Of a stretch of 45,204 nucleotides of DNA, positions 7,900-17,675 are shown in pieces (position 1 is the first letter of the stretch; every line of letters starts with the position of its first letter). Source of the DNA: Mongoliibacter sp. (GTDB lineage: Bacteria; Bacteroidota; Bacteroidia; Cytophagales; Cyclobacteriaceae); NCBI RefSeq assembly GCF_007692705.1, contig NZ_REBN01000119.1, positions 1-45,204 of the forward strand, in the 5' to 3' direction. A model generated the notes under the pieces. It had not been told where the DNA came from and searched no databases. It saw nothing but the letters and a program-made list of their open reading frames with translations. Position numbers and translations under genes: made by a program.

Positions 7900-9213
7900 C
7901 TAGTAATTATTATCTTCATGGATATCATCTGAGATCATATCTTTAAGTCTGTTTTTAATGTCTGAGAAAATTCTGGTACCAAAATCCTTCCTCTGCGTTT
8001 TAACCTGTGCCTTCGGACCTTCTTTCTCAGACCTTTGTTTGTAAGTATCTTCTCTTTCATCGAGAGATTTGAACCCTGCCAATACCAATCCAACCGAAGT
8101 GGCATACATGGGACTCTTGATCTCATCGACCTTGCATTTCCCCAAATGCTCATTTGGGTATCCTATTCTGGTATCAAGTCCGGTCATGTACTCAAAAAGC
8201 TGGGCTACGCCTGAAAGCAATGAACCACCGCCTGTCAATACGATACCGCCTGCAAGCTTTTTGTAATGACCACTTGCGACAAGCTCATTTTGAACATGCT
8301 CTATAATTTCTTCCATTCTTGCCTGAATAATGGAAGCCAGATTTTTGATGGATATTTCCTTAGGAGGTCTATTTCTCAAGCCGGGAATCGAAACAATTTC
8401 GTTTGGATTGGCTTCTTCTGAAATCGCCTTCCCAAATTTGGTTTTTAGCAATTCTGCCTGATGATAAAGTACCATACAGCCCTCTTTTATATCGGTTGTG
8501 ATGATATTTCCTCCCAACGGGATCACTGCTGTATGCCTGATGATGTTGTCATGGAAAATGGCGATATCAGTGGTGCCTCCACCGATGTCTACCAAACAAA
8601 CTCCAGCTTCCTTGTCCTCCTCACTGAGAACAGAAAGGGAACTCGCCAGTGGTTCCAAAATAAGGTCCTTGGAAATAAGATCAGCCCGCTTGATGCAGCG
8701 ATTGATGTTGCTTATTGCTGTAGATTGTGCAGTAATGATATGGAAATCAGCTTCTAGTTTGCAACCGGACATTCCGACAGGGTCTTTGATCCCATCTTCA
8801 TAATCTACTGTATAGTCCTGTGGCATTACGTGAATGATCGTATTGCCTGGAGGGACAACGATATTTTCCATATCGTTTGAAAGTCTTCTTACATCCTCTA
8901 TAGTAATTTCACCTTGTTGAGGATTACACATGATACCTCCATGATGGACAGAGCTCCTGATATGCTGCCCTGCTATACCTACGATTACATTCGCAATATC
9001 CACTTCAGCCATATCCGAAGCGTCGCTTACTGCCTTTTGAATGGCATTGACGGTCTTGTCAATATTGGTTACTATTCCACGGATTACCCCGTCAGAAACA
9101 GCTTTACCTACTCCCAAAACCTCCAGTTTATTGAACTCATTTTTCCGTCCAACAATCGCACAGATTTTGGTAGTTCCAATATCCAGTCCTACAATAAATT
9201 TGTCGTTTTCCAT
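7900..9213 (-). CDS. ftsA: cell division protein FtsA
   Basis: A 437-residue actin-like ATPase that tethers FtsZ to the membrane and signals to the septal synthase. It has the phosphate-1 motif VGLDIGTTKICAIVG at the N-terminus, the phosphate-2 motif CLVDIGGGTTDIAIF and the adenosine motif GGIVLTGGGSLL, plus the SHS2 (1C) domain between the first two. The C-terminus (TRIFSDIKNRLKDMISDD) looks like the amphipathic membrane-targeting helix. It follows ftsQ after 11 bp and precedes ftsZ, the standard order. Confidence 0.97.
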   Translation of the reverse strand: MENDKFIVGLDIGTTKICAIVGRKNEFNKLEVLGVGKAVSDGVIRGIVTNIDKTVNAIQKAVSDASDMAEVDIANVIVGIAGQHIRSSVHHGGIMCNPQQGEITIEDVRRLSNDMENIVVPPGNTIIHVMPQDYTVDYEDGIKDPVGMSGCKLEADFHIITAQSTAISNINRCIKRADLISKDLILEPLASSLSVLSEEDKEAGVCLVDIGGGTTDIAIFHDNIIRHTAVIPLGGNIITTDIKEGCMVLYHQAELLKTKFGKAISEEANPNEIVSIPGLRNRPPKEISIKNLASIIQARMEEIIEHVQNELVASGHYKKLAGGIVLTGGGSLLSGVAQLFEYMTGLDTRIGYPNEHLGKCKVDEIKSPMYATSVGLVLAGFKSLDEREDTYKQRSEKEGPKAQVKTQRKDFGTRIFSDIKNRLKDMISDDIHEDNNY

Positions 9214-9224
9214 AGCATCATCAA

Positions 9225-9980
9225 TTATTCACAAACAATCTGACCTTTATATTTTACATTAACCCGGCTGTATGCATTCCACCCCTTGACAGGTAGAATA
9301 TTTTCATAGAACAGGTTGATTTTTTTAAACTTCTCTTCCAATTCACCTGCATCACCGAACTCTATCACCTGCCTTCCCACTTGTTGATGCATTTTTATAT
9401 CTGACTCTTTTTCTATTTCCAATTCTGTCAATTGTGCACTCCAAAACTTATCTCCATGGATGAAGTTGAGTAACTCCATAAGTGCTTTATGGGATTCTGA
9501 GAGGTCTTTTTCCTCTAGTAATGATTCAGAGTATGCCCCTTGAAGGACCAAAACCCTGGTGGTGTACCTCGGAGAAGTAGGCAAGATTAACCCTTCGGTA
9601 GAAATATAGCCGTCTGCAGCCCTGGACCTTACTATTCTCGCCATTGGTATATGCTGCTCTATATCGATTCTGATATTTCCTTTTTGATCTGAGAATACTT
9701 CCGCATTCTTGACGAAGGGATGTGACTCCACTTTCCTTTCCAAGTGATTGAGATTAATCTCTGAAAAAGACACTCCCTTTTCCAACAAAGGGAATTCAGC
9801 TTTAAGACTTTCAAGTATCTCCTTATCCTCCACGAAATACACGTCTGCCACTCCCTTGATGAATACTTCTATTTCAGCAAACTTCCGCTCAGCATGCTTT
9901 TTTTCTACAAAACCAATGAATGCCACCAGTATCAGTAGAAGAATGCTTACACCTATAGTTTTTTTCAGTCTAGTTTTCAT
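9225..9980 (-). CDS. ftsQ: cell division protein FtsQ/DivIB
   Basis: A 251-residue bitopic membrane protein of the divisome. Residues 8-25 form the single transmembrane helix after a short basic cytoplasmic tail (MKTRLKK). The periplasmic part begins with a POTRA-like segment (FIKGVADVYFVEDKEIL ... HLERKVESHPFVKNAEV) and continues with the FtsQ beta domain. Sequence conservation of FtsQ is low, so the call rests on topology, the POTRA pattern and position between murC and ftsA. Its start overlaps the end of murC by 11 bp. Confidence 0.9.
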   Translation of the reverse strand: MKTRLKKTIGVSILLLILVAFIGFVEKKHAERKFAEIEVFIKGVADVYFVEDKEILESLKAEFPLLEKGVSFSEINLNHLERKVESHPFVKNAEVFSDQKGNIRIDIEQHIPMARIVRSRAADGYISTEGLILPTSPRYTTRVLVLQGAYSESLLEEKDLSESHKALMELLNFIHGDKFWSAQLTELEIEKESDIKMHQQVGRQVIEFGDAGELEEKFKKINLFYENILPVKGWNAYSRVNVKYKGQIVCE

Positions 9981-11364
9981 AGCTTCTCATCCAATTTGCA
10001 ATTGGCTCAACCAATCTATCAATGTCCCCCGCACCTATGGTAACAAGTACCTCAGGTCGGTTTGTATTCAAATAGTCAAGCAAACCTTCTTTTGACTGCA
10101 GACTTTTTTTCTTTACTGCTATATCTTCCAGCAGAATTGAGGCTGTCACTCCTTCTATTGGAAGTTCTCTAGCTGGATAGATATCCAGCAAAATCACCTC
10201 ATCCGCCAATGAAAGGCTTTCTGAAAACCCTTTTGCAAAATCACGAGTCCTCGTATATAAGTGGGGCTGAAATATTGCGGTCAACCTGTTTTGAGGATAC
10301 ATGGCTCGAACAGAACTTAAGAAAGCTCTGATTTCTTCCGGATGATGTGCATAGTCATCAATGTAGACCTTACCCTTTTCCTGTACCCAAATTTCAAATC
10401 TCCTTTTTACGCCTTTGTAGCTTTCTACAGCCTCTTTGATTTTTTTGGGCTCTATGCCCATGCTCAAAGCAATAGATATTGCCGGAAGGATATTTTCTAC
10501 ATTGTGAAAGCCCGGCATCTTTAATTGAATATCCTTGATTTCCTTTTTCCCATCTTCATAATCAAAATAAAAAGAGGCTACTTTAGCTCTAATATTTACC
10601 GCTTTCACTTTACCTCCATTTATCCCATATGGAAGGACTTTTAGAGACTTTTTTGTTGACCCGAGTTTATGAAAGGCATTATACTGAATGTAGAGCTTAC
10701 CTTTTTCTGCAATAAGGTTTACAAAATCCCTGAAGCCTTCAAGCATATGAACATCATCTCCGTATATATCCAAATGATCCGGATCCACACTGGTAAGCAC
10801 CACTACATCAGGGTGCAGATGAAGAAAGGACCTGTCAAACTCATCTGCCTCCACTACTACGGTTGAGACATCTTTTGACTCATCATGAAGGATGAGATTA
10901 CTCTGATAATTTTGTGTAACTCCACCCAAAAAGGCAGCTACATTCTTTCCAGACTGCTTTAAGATATGAGCAATCATACTGGATGAAGTCGTCTTACCAT
11001 GCGTCCCTGCTACTGCTATCGTAGGCATATCTTTGGTAATCATTCCAAGTACAGCCGCCCGCTTATGAAGATTATACCCGTTTTCCCGGAAATAATTTAA
11101 TTGCACGGAATTCTCAGGAATAGCTGGTGTCCAAACGATAAGGGTACTAGCTGCATCCTCTTTTACTTTCAAAGGAATACTTGATTGTGAATCTTCATAG
11201 GAAATCTCCATACCCTCTTTCTCCAACAAAGCAGTCAATGAGGAAGGCGTACGGTCATAGCCTGACACATTTACTCCAACATGGTTAAACCACCTTGCCA
11301 AAGCACTCATGCCTATTCCTCCTATACCTAAGAAGTGGACGCTATGTAGTTTTTTCAGATTCAT
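9970..11364 (-). CDS. murC: UDP-N-acetylmuramate--L-alanine ligase
   Basis: The 464-residue cytoplasmic ligase adds L-Ala to UDP-MurNAc, the first step of peptide stem assembly. It has the N-terminal UDP-binding GIGGIGMSALARW, the ATP loop AGTHGKTTSSS (119-129), the central EADEFDRSF and VDPDHLDIYGD metal/ATP segments, and DDYAHHPEEI, which is typical of MurC. It overlaps murG by 4 bp upstream and ftsQ by 11 bp downstream, indicating translational coupling within the operon. Confidence 0.97.
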   Translation of the reverse strand: MNLKKLHSVHFLGIGGIGMSALARWFNHVGVNVSGYDRTPSSLTALLEKEGMEISYEDSQSSIPLKVKEDAASTLIVWTPAIPENSVQLNYFRENGYNLHKRAAVLGMITKDMPTIAVAGTHGKTTSSSMIAHILKQSGKNVAAFLGGVTQNYQSNLILHDESKDVSTVVVEADEFDRSFLHLHPDVVVLTSVDPDHLDIYGDDVHMLEGFRDFVNLIAEKGKLYIQYNAFHKLGSTKKSLKVLPYGINGGKVKAVNIRAKVASFYFDYEDGKKEIKDIQLKMPGFHNVENILPAISIALSMGIEPKKIKEAVESYKGVKRRFEIWVQEKGKVYIDDYAHHPEEIRAFLSSVRAMYPQNRLTAIFQPHLYTRTRDFAKGFSESLSLADEVILLDIYPARELPIEGVTASILLEDIAVKKKSLQSKEGLLDYLNTNRPEVLVTIGAGDIDRLVEPIANWMRSYEN

Positions 11365-12473
11365 GCAATGATATCATCCAATGCCTGTATTATTTCTTCG
11401 GCCGCGTTTGACTTGGCCATGCTCTTCATATTTTCACCGATTTCCTTGGCTTTCCCCACTTCTGCAAAAAGCGAGTCCAATGTGTTTTTCACTTTGCCCA
11501 CAGCTTCACTGTCTTTCAGCAAAATCGCAGCATCTCGATTCACATAGGCCAAGGCGTTCTTGGTCTGATGATCCTCTGCCACATTTGGTGAGGGTATAAA
11601 TATTACAGGTTTCCCCACCAGACTAAGTTCTGACACTGAAAGTGCTCCAGCCCTCGATACTACCACATCTGCAGCTGCATAAGCCAAGTCCATTTCTTTA
11701 ATAAATTCTCTGACGTGAATATGCTGAAGGCTTGATAGAGAGACTTTATCCTTCATCTCTGAAAAATAGAATTTCCCACATTGCCAAAGCACTTGATAAC
11801 CTGAGTTCTCTAATGCTTCCATATCAGCCAAAAGGGCCTGATTAATGGTCCGGGCACCTAAGCTTCCTCCCAAAACCAATAGGACTTTTCTGTTTCTGTC
11901 CAAACCAAAGTGGTCAAGCCCTTTTTCTCTCTTTCCTTTAAGATTTAGAATGTCTTTTCTGACAGGGTTTCCTGTTAATTTGATTTTACTTTTGGGGAAA
12001 AACTTATCCATTCCCGGATAGGCCACGCAAATGGCATTTGCCTTTTTGGCCAATAACTTATTGGTAAGTCCGGCATAAGAGTTTTGCTCTTGGAGCAATG
12101 TCGGAATACCGCGTCCTTGCGCCACATAAAGCAAAGGCCCACTGGCATAGCCACCGACTCCAACCACAGCTTCCGGCTGGAAGTCCTTAAGTAGCTTCTT
12201 AGACTTATTAATACTTTTCAGTAATTTGAAAGGAAAACTCAAATTGGAAAGGCTCAAGCTTCTCTGGAGTCCTGCCACGGTAAGCCCTTCAATTTTATAT
12301 CCAGCCTCAGGCACTTTTTGCATTTCCATTTTACCTTCCGCTCCCACAAATAGAATCTCTGCCCCAGGATGCTTTTCTTTCCAGGCATTGGCAATAGCAA
12401 TTGCTGGATAGATGTGGCCTCCTGTACCTCCTCCGCTGATCATGATTCTATATGTTCTGTCTTCTTTCTTCAC
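11361..12473 (-). CDS. murG: UDP-GlcNAc--lipid I N-acetylglucosaminyltransferase MurG
   Basis: A 370-residue GT-B glycosyltransferase that converts lipid I to lipid II on the inner face of the membrane. The first glycine loop is SGGGTGGHIYP (13-23); the second, VVGVGGYASGPLL, lies near residue 105, followed by LLQEQNSYAGLTNK. The donor-site part includes LVLGGSLGARTIN and the C-terminal SRAGALSVSEL and PNVAEDHQTKNA. Length is typical. It starts 3 bp after ftsW and overlaps murC by 4 bp. Confidence 0.97.
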   Translation of the reverse strand: MKKEDRTYRIMISGGGTGGHIYPAIAIANAWKEKHPGAEILFVGAEGKMEMQKVPEAGYKIEGLTVAGLQRSLSLSNLSFPFKLLKSINKSKKLLKDFQPEAVVGVGGYASGPLLYVAQGRGIPTLLQEQNSYAGLTNKLLAKKANAICVAYPGMDKFFPKSKIKLTGNPVRKDILNLKGKREKGLDHFGLDRNRKVLLVLGGSLGARTINQALLADMEALENSGYQVLWQCGKFYFSEMKDKVSLSSLQHIHVREFIKEMDLAYAAADVVVSRAGALSVSELSLVGKPVIFIPSPNVAEDHQTKNALAYVNRDAAILLKDSEAVGKVKNTLDSLFAEVGKAKEIGENMKSMAKSNAAEEIIQALDDIIA

Positions 12474-12476
12474 TTT

Positions 12477-13649
12477 TTATGCTGTCTGAAATGCTTTTCT
12501 TGGTTTATTTCCTTCTGTACCTGTTTCTATTGAATCTACATGGTCACCCCTGCTTACACTGAGGATAATACCAAGAGAAAATCCGGTAAACACCAGAGAT
12601 GTACCTCCCATACTTAGCAAGGGTAAAGGCAAACCCGTAACTGGACCAACTCCCACTGCAACACCCATATTGACCATCGCCTGAAGGACTAATGCAAAGC
12701 TTAGCCCTGCGGAAAGCAATCCTCCAAATGGCTTGGTAGAGGTAGCGACTATTCTCATTCCTCTGTAAAGCAATGCCAAGTACAGAAACAGTACTACCCC
12801 TCCTCCTATCAATCCATATTCTTCGATGATAATGGCATATATAAAATCTGAATAAGGATGTGGTAAAGAGTTCCGTTGCTCTGAATTACCTGGACCTTTT
12901 CCCGTAATGCCACCAGTGGATATTGCTATATATGATTGTTCTACTTGATACTGAGTTTCTTTTTCGTCAAAAAAACTTTCCACCCTGGAAAAGAATGTGG
13001 ATCCACGTTGCCCCATCAAGGCGGAAGCTGTTATGAACATTGTGCCAAAAAGTACACACATAACCAAATACTTACCTGGTACCCTTCCGATAAACATCAA
13101 GAGGAAACAAGTGAAGAGTAGAAGCACAGCAGTGGACATGTTTGCAAGCCCAATCAACATACAAATAATCCCTATAACTATAATGATTGGAAGAAATGAC
13201 TTCTTCAACTCTTCTATACTCTTTTGTCGTTTGGCCAATAGACTTGCCAATGTGGCAATCAACGCCAACTTTGCAATATCCGAAGGTTGTATAGCTTTAT
13301 TAATAATAGGTATGGTAATCCACCTGTTCGCTTCATTGATATTAGTCCCAAAAAAGTAAGTAAAAACCAATAGAGGTATAGAAAGCAATAACAACAACCT
13401 TCCTATCAAACCATACCATTTGTAAGGCACTTTATGCGCAGCCCACATCACAATAAGACCTGCAAAAACCATCATGGAATGATCAAAAAGGTATTTTTCC
13501 GTATTCCCTCCCTTGTATTTATAAGCTAGAGAACCGGTGGCAGAATACACCACCAGAATACTAATAATAGACAGCACAATCACGATCCCCCAAATAATAG
13601 GGTCTCCTTTAAGGTGTCTATCGATCCATGATTTCAGTGCTGTAATCAT
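12477..13649 (-). CDS. ftsW: FtsW, SEDS-family septal peptidoglycan glycosyltransferase
   Basis: A 390-residue polytopic membrane protein of the SEDS family, which polymerises glycan strands from lipid II at the septum with its partner FtsI. Around ten hydrophobic segments are present, with the family hallmarks INEANRWITIP ... IQPSDIAKLALI, GKGPGNSEQRNSLPHPYSDF (the conserved periplasmic loop), EEYGLIGG and the C-terminal GLPLPLLSMGGTSLVFTG. A RodA identity is possible on sequence alone, but the position between murD and murG argues for FtsW. Overlaps murD by 4 bp. Confidence 0.95.
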   Translation of the reverse strand: MITALKSWIDRHLKGDPIIWGIVIVLSIISILVVYSATGSLAYKYKGGNTEKYLFDHSMMVFAGLIVMWAAHKVPYKWYGLIGRLLLLLSIPLLVFTYFFGTNINEANRWITIPIINKAIQPSDIAKLALIATLASLLAKRQKSIEELKKSFLPIIIVIGIICMLIGLANMSTAVLLLFTCFLLMFIGRVPGKYLVMCVLFGTMFITASALMGQRGSTFFSRVESFFDEKETQYQVEQSYIAISTGGITGKGPGNSEQRNSLPHPYSDFIYAIIIEEYGLIGGGVVLFLYLALLYRGMRIVATSTKPFGGLLSAGLSFALVLQAMVNMGVAVGVGPVTGLPLPLLSMGGTSLVFTGFSLGIILSVSRGDHVDSIETGTEGNKPRKAFQTA

Positions 13650-14998
13650 TTTCCTACTTTTTTTAATTCTTCTACCGCAGCCACAAACTGCCTTCCTCTA
13701 TCTTCATAGTTTTGAAACAAATCAAAACTCGCACAAGCCGGAGATAGCAAAACAACATCTCCCTGCTCACCTAATTTCAAACCCCAGTTCACTGCTTCAG
13801 CAATAGATTGGGTTTCTCTGATTTCCATTATTTTCCCTTTAAAAGCATTTTTCAGCTTTCCATTTTCTTTTCCCAAACAGATCAGAGCCTTAATTTTACC
13901 CTTTACCAATGGCTCAATCATGGAATAGTCATTTCCTTTATCAACCCCCCCGGCTATCCAAATCACAGGTTGGCTAAAGCTATCCAGCGCAAACTTGGTC
14001 GCATCTATGTTGGTACCTTTGCTGTCATTGATAAATCTTACTCCCGATATTTCAGCAACTTCTTGCATTCTATGAGCGGCATTTTTAAAATCTGCCAGGC
14101 CTTGATGAATCATATTGTCAGATACACCTGCCAGCATTGCTGCCAAAGACGCCATCATGGTATTCAAAGCATTGTGCTTGCCCTTCAATACGATGTCCTT
14201 GGGGTCAATTTCAAGCTTTCTTCCCGGTGACCTCAAGTCCATTTTATTGCCATCGTAGTATCCACCTCTTCTTTGAGATGATCCCATTGACACCGGATAT
14301 GGTGTAGCTACCAGGTTGATCCTTTCCATTCCTTGCTGTGTCAACTTATCGTCTTGGTAAAAGATGACTGCATCATTACTCCCCATTAGTTTGAAAAGGG
14401 AAAGCTTCGAAGCGATGTAATTTTCAATTTTATAGTCATACCGGTCCAAGTGGTCCGGTGTGATATTGGTCAATATTCCGATATGAGGTTTGAGTGTTTT
14501 GAACCCGTCGATTTGAAAGCTACTCATCTCTATTACCCACCAGTCTTTATCCCCATCTACCAACTGAGCTGCCCAGCTTTGACCTACATTTCCGGCCAGT
14601 CCTACATTCAACCCTTCCTTTTGAAGCAGGTGATAGGTCAAAAGCGTGGTAGTCGTCTTGCCATTGGTACCAGTGATTCCTATCACCTTACCTTTGGAGT
14701 ATCTACTGGCAAATTCCAGCTCATCAATAATCCCAATCCCCTTATCCAATGCCCTCCGCACAATAGGAGCAGTCAATGGTATCCCGGGACTTTTCACAAT
14801 TTCGGCAGTGTTCAAAACCTCATGCTCAGAATGGCCTCCTTCTTCAAAACCAATCCCTTTTTCAATGAGCAGTTTTTTTCTGTCTGCACTGATTTGACCT
14901 TTATCAGATACCCACACGGCATAGCCTTGCTGTTGCGCGAGCAATGCTGCTCCCACTCCACTTTCGCCTGCGCCCAATATGACTATCCTCTTTTCCAT
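13646..14998 (-). CDS. murD: UDP-N-acetylmuramoyl-L-alanine--D-glutamate ligase
   Basis: A 450-residue ligase adding D-Glu to UDP-MurNAc-L-Ala. It shows the N-terminal Rossmann loop ILGAGESGVGAAL, the ATP loop GITGTNGKTTTTLL (around 107-120), EMSSFQI, NITPDHLDRYD and the third-domain FINDSKGTNIDATKFAL. Length is normal for the family. The start codon immediately follows the mraY stop (no gap), and its end overlaps ftsW by 4 bp. Confidence 0.97.
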   Translation of the reverse strand: MEKRIVILGAGESGVGAALLAQQQGYAVWVSDKGQISADRKKLLIEKGIGFEEGGHSEHEVLNTAEIVKSPGIPLTAPIVRRALDKGIGIIDELEFASRYSKGKVIGITGTNGKTTTTLLTYHLLQKEGLNVGLAGNVGQSWAAQLVDGDKDWWVIEMSSFQIDGFKTLKPHIGILTNITPDHLDRYDYKIENYIASKLSLFKLMGSNDAVIFYQDDKLTQQGMERINLVATPYPVSMGSSQRRGGYYDGNKMDLRSPGRKLEIDPKDIVLKGKHNALNTMMASLAAMLAGVSDNMIHQGLADFKNAAHRMQEVAEISGVRFINDSKGTNIDATKFALDSFSQPVIWIAGGVDKGNDYSMIEPLVKGKIKALICLGKENGKLKNAFKGKIMEIRETQSIAEAVNWGLKLGEQGDVVLLSPACASFDLFQNYEDRGRQFVAAVEELKKVGK

Positions 14999-16210
14999 TT
15001 ATCTCAATTTCAAGGTGGCCAAGGTGATGATTGCCAACAATATTCCCATGATCCAAAACCTCACTACAATCTTGGATTCATGTATATTCTTTTTCTGATA
15101 ATGATGGTGTAAGGGAGACATCAGGAAAACCCTTCGACCTTCACCATATTTCTTTTTTGTATACTTGAAATAACTTACCTGTGTGATCACTGACAGTAAT
15201 TCAATCAAGAATACACCACAGAGAATAGGGATCAACAATTCTTTTCTCAAAGTCAGAGAAAGTACTGCTATAACACCGCCCAACATCAGACTTCCGGTAT
15301 CCCCCATAAAAACCTGAGCCGGATAGGCATTGTACCAAAGAAATCCTACACAGGCTCCTACAAAAGCGGCACAGAAAATCACCAACTCTCCTGAGTTGGG
15401 TATGAAAAACACATTTAAATACTGTGAGAAAATGGCATTACCTGATATGTATGCAAATATGGCTATCGTTAAGCCTATGATGGCCGATGAGCCTGCTGCC
15501 AAGCCATCAATGCCATCCGTGATATTTGCACCATTAGATACTGCTGTGATTATAAAGGTCACCAACAAGATATATAAAACAGGTGTAGCACTCTCGCCTA
15601 GGAATCCAAGGAAAGACTCGTAGTTCAATTCATTGTTTTTCATGAATGGAATAGTGGTTTTGGCCACTTTCACATCCCTGTAAGCCGGAGTTTCTACTAC
15701 CCCTTCTTCTATAGATACCGGATTTGTAAATTCCCTGACCACCACACCTTCATGGAAATATAAGGTTGCACCAACTATTACCCCAATGGTGATTTGACCA
15801 ACGATCTTAAACCTTCCTGCAAGTCCATCTTTATTTTTTCTAAAGACTTTGATATAATCATCCACAAAGCCTATGGTCCCTAACCATACAGTAGTAATCA
15901 GCAATAAAATGATGTAGATATTGTTGACATTGGCAAAAAGCAAAGTTGGGATGATAATCCCGGCCATAATCATCAAGCCGCCCATGGTTGGGGTCCCTTT
16001 TTTCTCCTGCTGACCAGCCAAACCTAAATCTCTAACCGTTTCGCCAATCTGCATGGAGCGGATCCAGTCGATGATATTTTTACCAAAAGTAACCGTGATG
16101 ATCAAGGACAATAGCGCAGCCATACCTGCCCTGAAGGAGATATAGCGGAACACACCTGTACCAGGTATATCCATCACACTGTCCAAATAATCAAAAATCG
16201 GATATAACAT
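14999..16210 (-). CDS. mraY: phospho-N-acetylmuramoyl-pentapeptide transferase
   Basis: A 403-residue polytopic membrane enzyme that transfers phospho-MurNAc-pentapeptide to undecaprenyl phosphate, giving lipid I. Catalytic and metal-binding segments are clear: [26 protein letters not shown] (Asp pair), [12 protein letters not shown] and the cytoplasmic MSPLHHHYQ with its His triplet. It is about 40 residues longer than E. coli MraY because of an insert near residues 155-205, which I regard as usual in Bacteroidota. Sits one base after murE and abuts murD. Confidence 0.97.
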   Translation of the reverse strand: MLYPIFDYLDSVMDIPGTGVFRYISFRAGMAALLSLIITVTFGKNIIDWIRSMQIGETVRDLGLAGQQEKKGTPTMGGLMIMAGIIIPTLLFANVNNIYIILLLITTVWLGTIGFVDDYIKVFRKNKDGLAGRFKIVGQITIGVIVGATLYFHEGVVVREFTNPVSIEEGVVETPAYRDVKVAKTTIPFMKNNELNYESFLGFLGESATPVLYILLVTFIITAVSNGANITDGIDGLAAGSSAIIGLTIAIFAYISGNAIFSQYLNVFFIPNSGELVIFCAAFVGACVGFLWYNAYPAQVFMGDTGSLMLGGVIAVLSLTLRKELLIPILCGVFLIELLSVITQVSYFKYTKKKYGEGRRVFLMSPLHHHYQKKNIHESKIVVRFWIMGILLAIITLATLKLR

Positions 16211-16211
16211 A

Positions 16212-17675
16212 TTATTCCTTGTTCAAAAGATTAAGCATTTCTCTTACTACTGCCCTGTCATCAAATGGGTGTTTTACCCCTTTAATTTCTTGGTAAGTTT
16301 CATGACCCTTACCTGCTACCAAGATGATATCACCTTTTTTAGCTATAATTACCGCGGTTTTAATGGCCTCTCTCCTGTCCTCTATAATCATGGTCTTTTT
16401 GAAATCGACTGGATTCACTCCTACTTCCATTTCCCTGAGAATGGCCATTGGCTCTTCATCCCTTGGGTTGTCTGAAGTAAGGATAACTTTATCGCTATAT
16501 CTGGTGGCAATTTTAGCCATTATTGGTCTTTTGGTTCTGTCTCTGTTTCCACCACAGCCAATCAACGTAATGACCTGTTCTCCACCTGTTCTTACCCCAT
16601 CGATAGTCTTCAAAACATTTTCCAGTGCATCGGGTGTGTGGGCATAGTCCACAATTGCCGTTACTCCTGCTATGGAAATTTTGTCAAACCTTCCTTGAGC
16701 ACCCTGCACTTTGGATAATTGCATCAATACTTCTTCCTCTTCCTCACCAAGTAATACTGCAGTACCAAAGACAGCCATTAGGTTATAAGCATTGAATTCT
16801 CCTATCATCCTAAACCAAATCTGACGGTTATTGACATCCAATTCAAGTCCTTCTATGGTGTTCGAAAGTACCTTTGCTTTGAAATCTGCAGGATATCTTA
16901 ATCCAAAAGTCTGATGCGTTGCTTTGCAATTTTGCAACATCACCAAACCCCTTTTATCATCCGCATTGACCAGGGCAAATGCTGATTTGGGCAATACATC
17001 GAAGAGTCTTTTTTTGGCTTTGATGTATTCATCAAAATTGCCGTGGTAATCAAGGTGATCGTGCGAAATATTGGTAAAAACCGCACCTGTGATCAAAAGT
17101 CCTACAGTCCTTCCCTGCACAATTGCGTGGGAAGATGCTTCCATAAAACAATGCGTGCATCCCCTATCCACCATTTTCCTTAAAAGAGATTGAATGGAAA
17201 TGGCGTCAGGAGTAGTATGTGTGGAAGGAATCACTTCTTCATTGATCTTATTTTCTACGGTAGAAAGTAAGCCCACTTGATATCCCATTTCCACAAACAA
17301 CTGAAACAGAAGCGTGACGGTACTGGTCTTACCATTGGTACCAGTAACCGCCACTAGCTTCAGCCTTTCAGATGGATTTTCGAAATAATTGGCAGCCATG
17401 ACTCCTAAGGCTATTGAAGAGTCTGAAACCTGTACATAAGTAATATGCTCTAATAAAGCATCAGGTAACTGTTCACAAACAATTGTGGTCGCCCCTTTAT
17501 CAATTGCGGTCTGAATGAATTCATGACCATCTACCTGAGTACCTTTCACAGCTACAAAGGCAGCATGAAGTGTCACCTTGCGGCTATCAAAGACAAGTTC
17601 ACTGACTTCCCTATCCATGTCACCCACGGTGGAAACCAGCGATACTTTATACAATATGTCTTTTAACACTTTCAT
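16212..17675 (-). CDS. murE: UDP-MurNAc-L-Ala-D-Glu--2,6-diaminopimelate ligase
   Basis: A 487-residue ligase adding the third residue of the stem peptide. It has the ATP loop [10 protein letters not shown] (111-120), [32 protein letters not shown] and, at residues 402-405, the DNPR motif that selects meso-diaminopimelate instead of lysine, so a mDAP-type peptidoglycan is predicted. The C-terminus has GKGHETYQ. It follows ftsI with no gap and precedes mraY by one base. Confidence 0.97.
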   Translation of the reverse strand: MKVLKDILYKVSLVSTVGDMDREVSELVFDSRKVTLHAAFVAVKGTQVDGHEFIQTAIDKGATTIVCEQLPDALLEHITYVQVSDSSIALGVMAANYFENPSERLKLVAVTGTNGKTSTVTLLFQLFVEMGYQVGLLSTVENKINEEVIPSTHTTPDAISIQSLLRKMVDRGCTHCFMEASSHAIVQGRTVGLLITGAVFTNISHDHLDYHGNFDEYIKAKKRLFDVLPKSAFALVNADDKRGLVMLQNCKATHQTFGLRYPADFKAKVLSNTIEGLELDVNNRQIWFRMIGEFNAYNLMAVFGTAVLLGEEEEEVLMQLSKVQGAQGRFDKISIAGVTAIVDYAHTPDALENVLKTIDGVRTGGEQVITLIGCGGNRDRTKRPIMAKIATRYSDKVILTSDNPRDEEPMAILREMEVGVNPVDFKKTMIIEDRREAIKTAVIIAKKGDIILVAGKGHETYQEIKGVKHPFDDRAVVREMLNLLNKE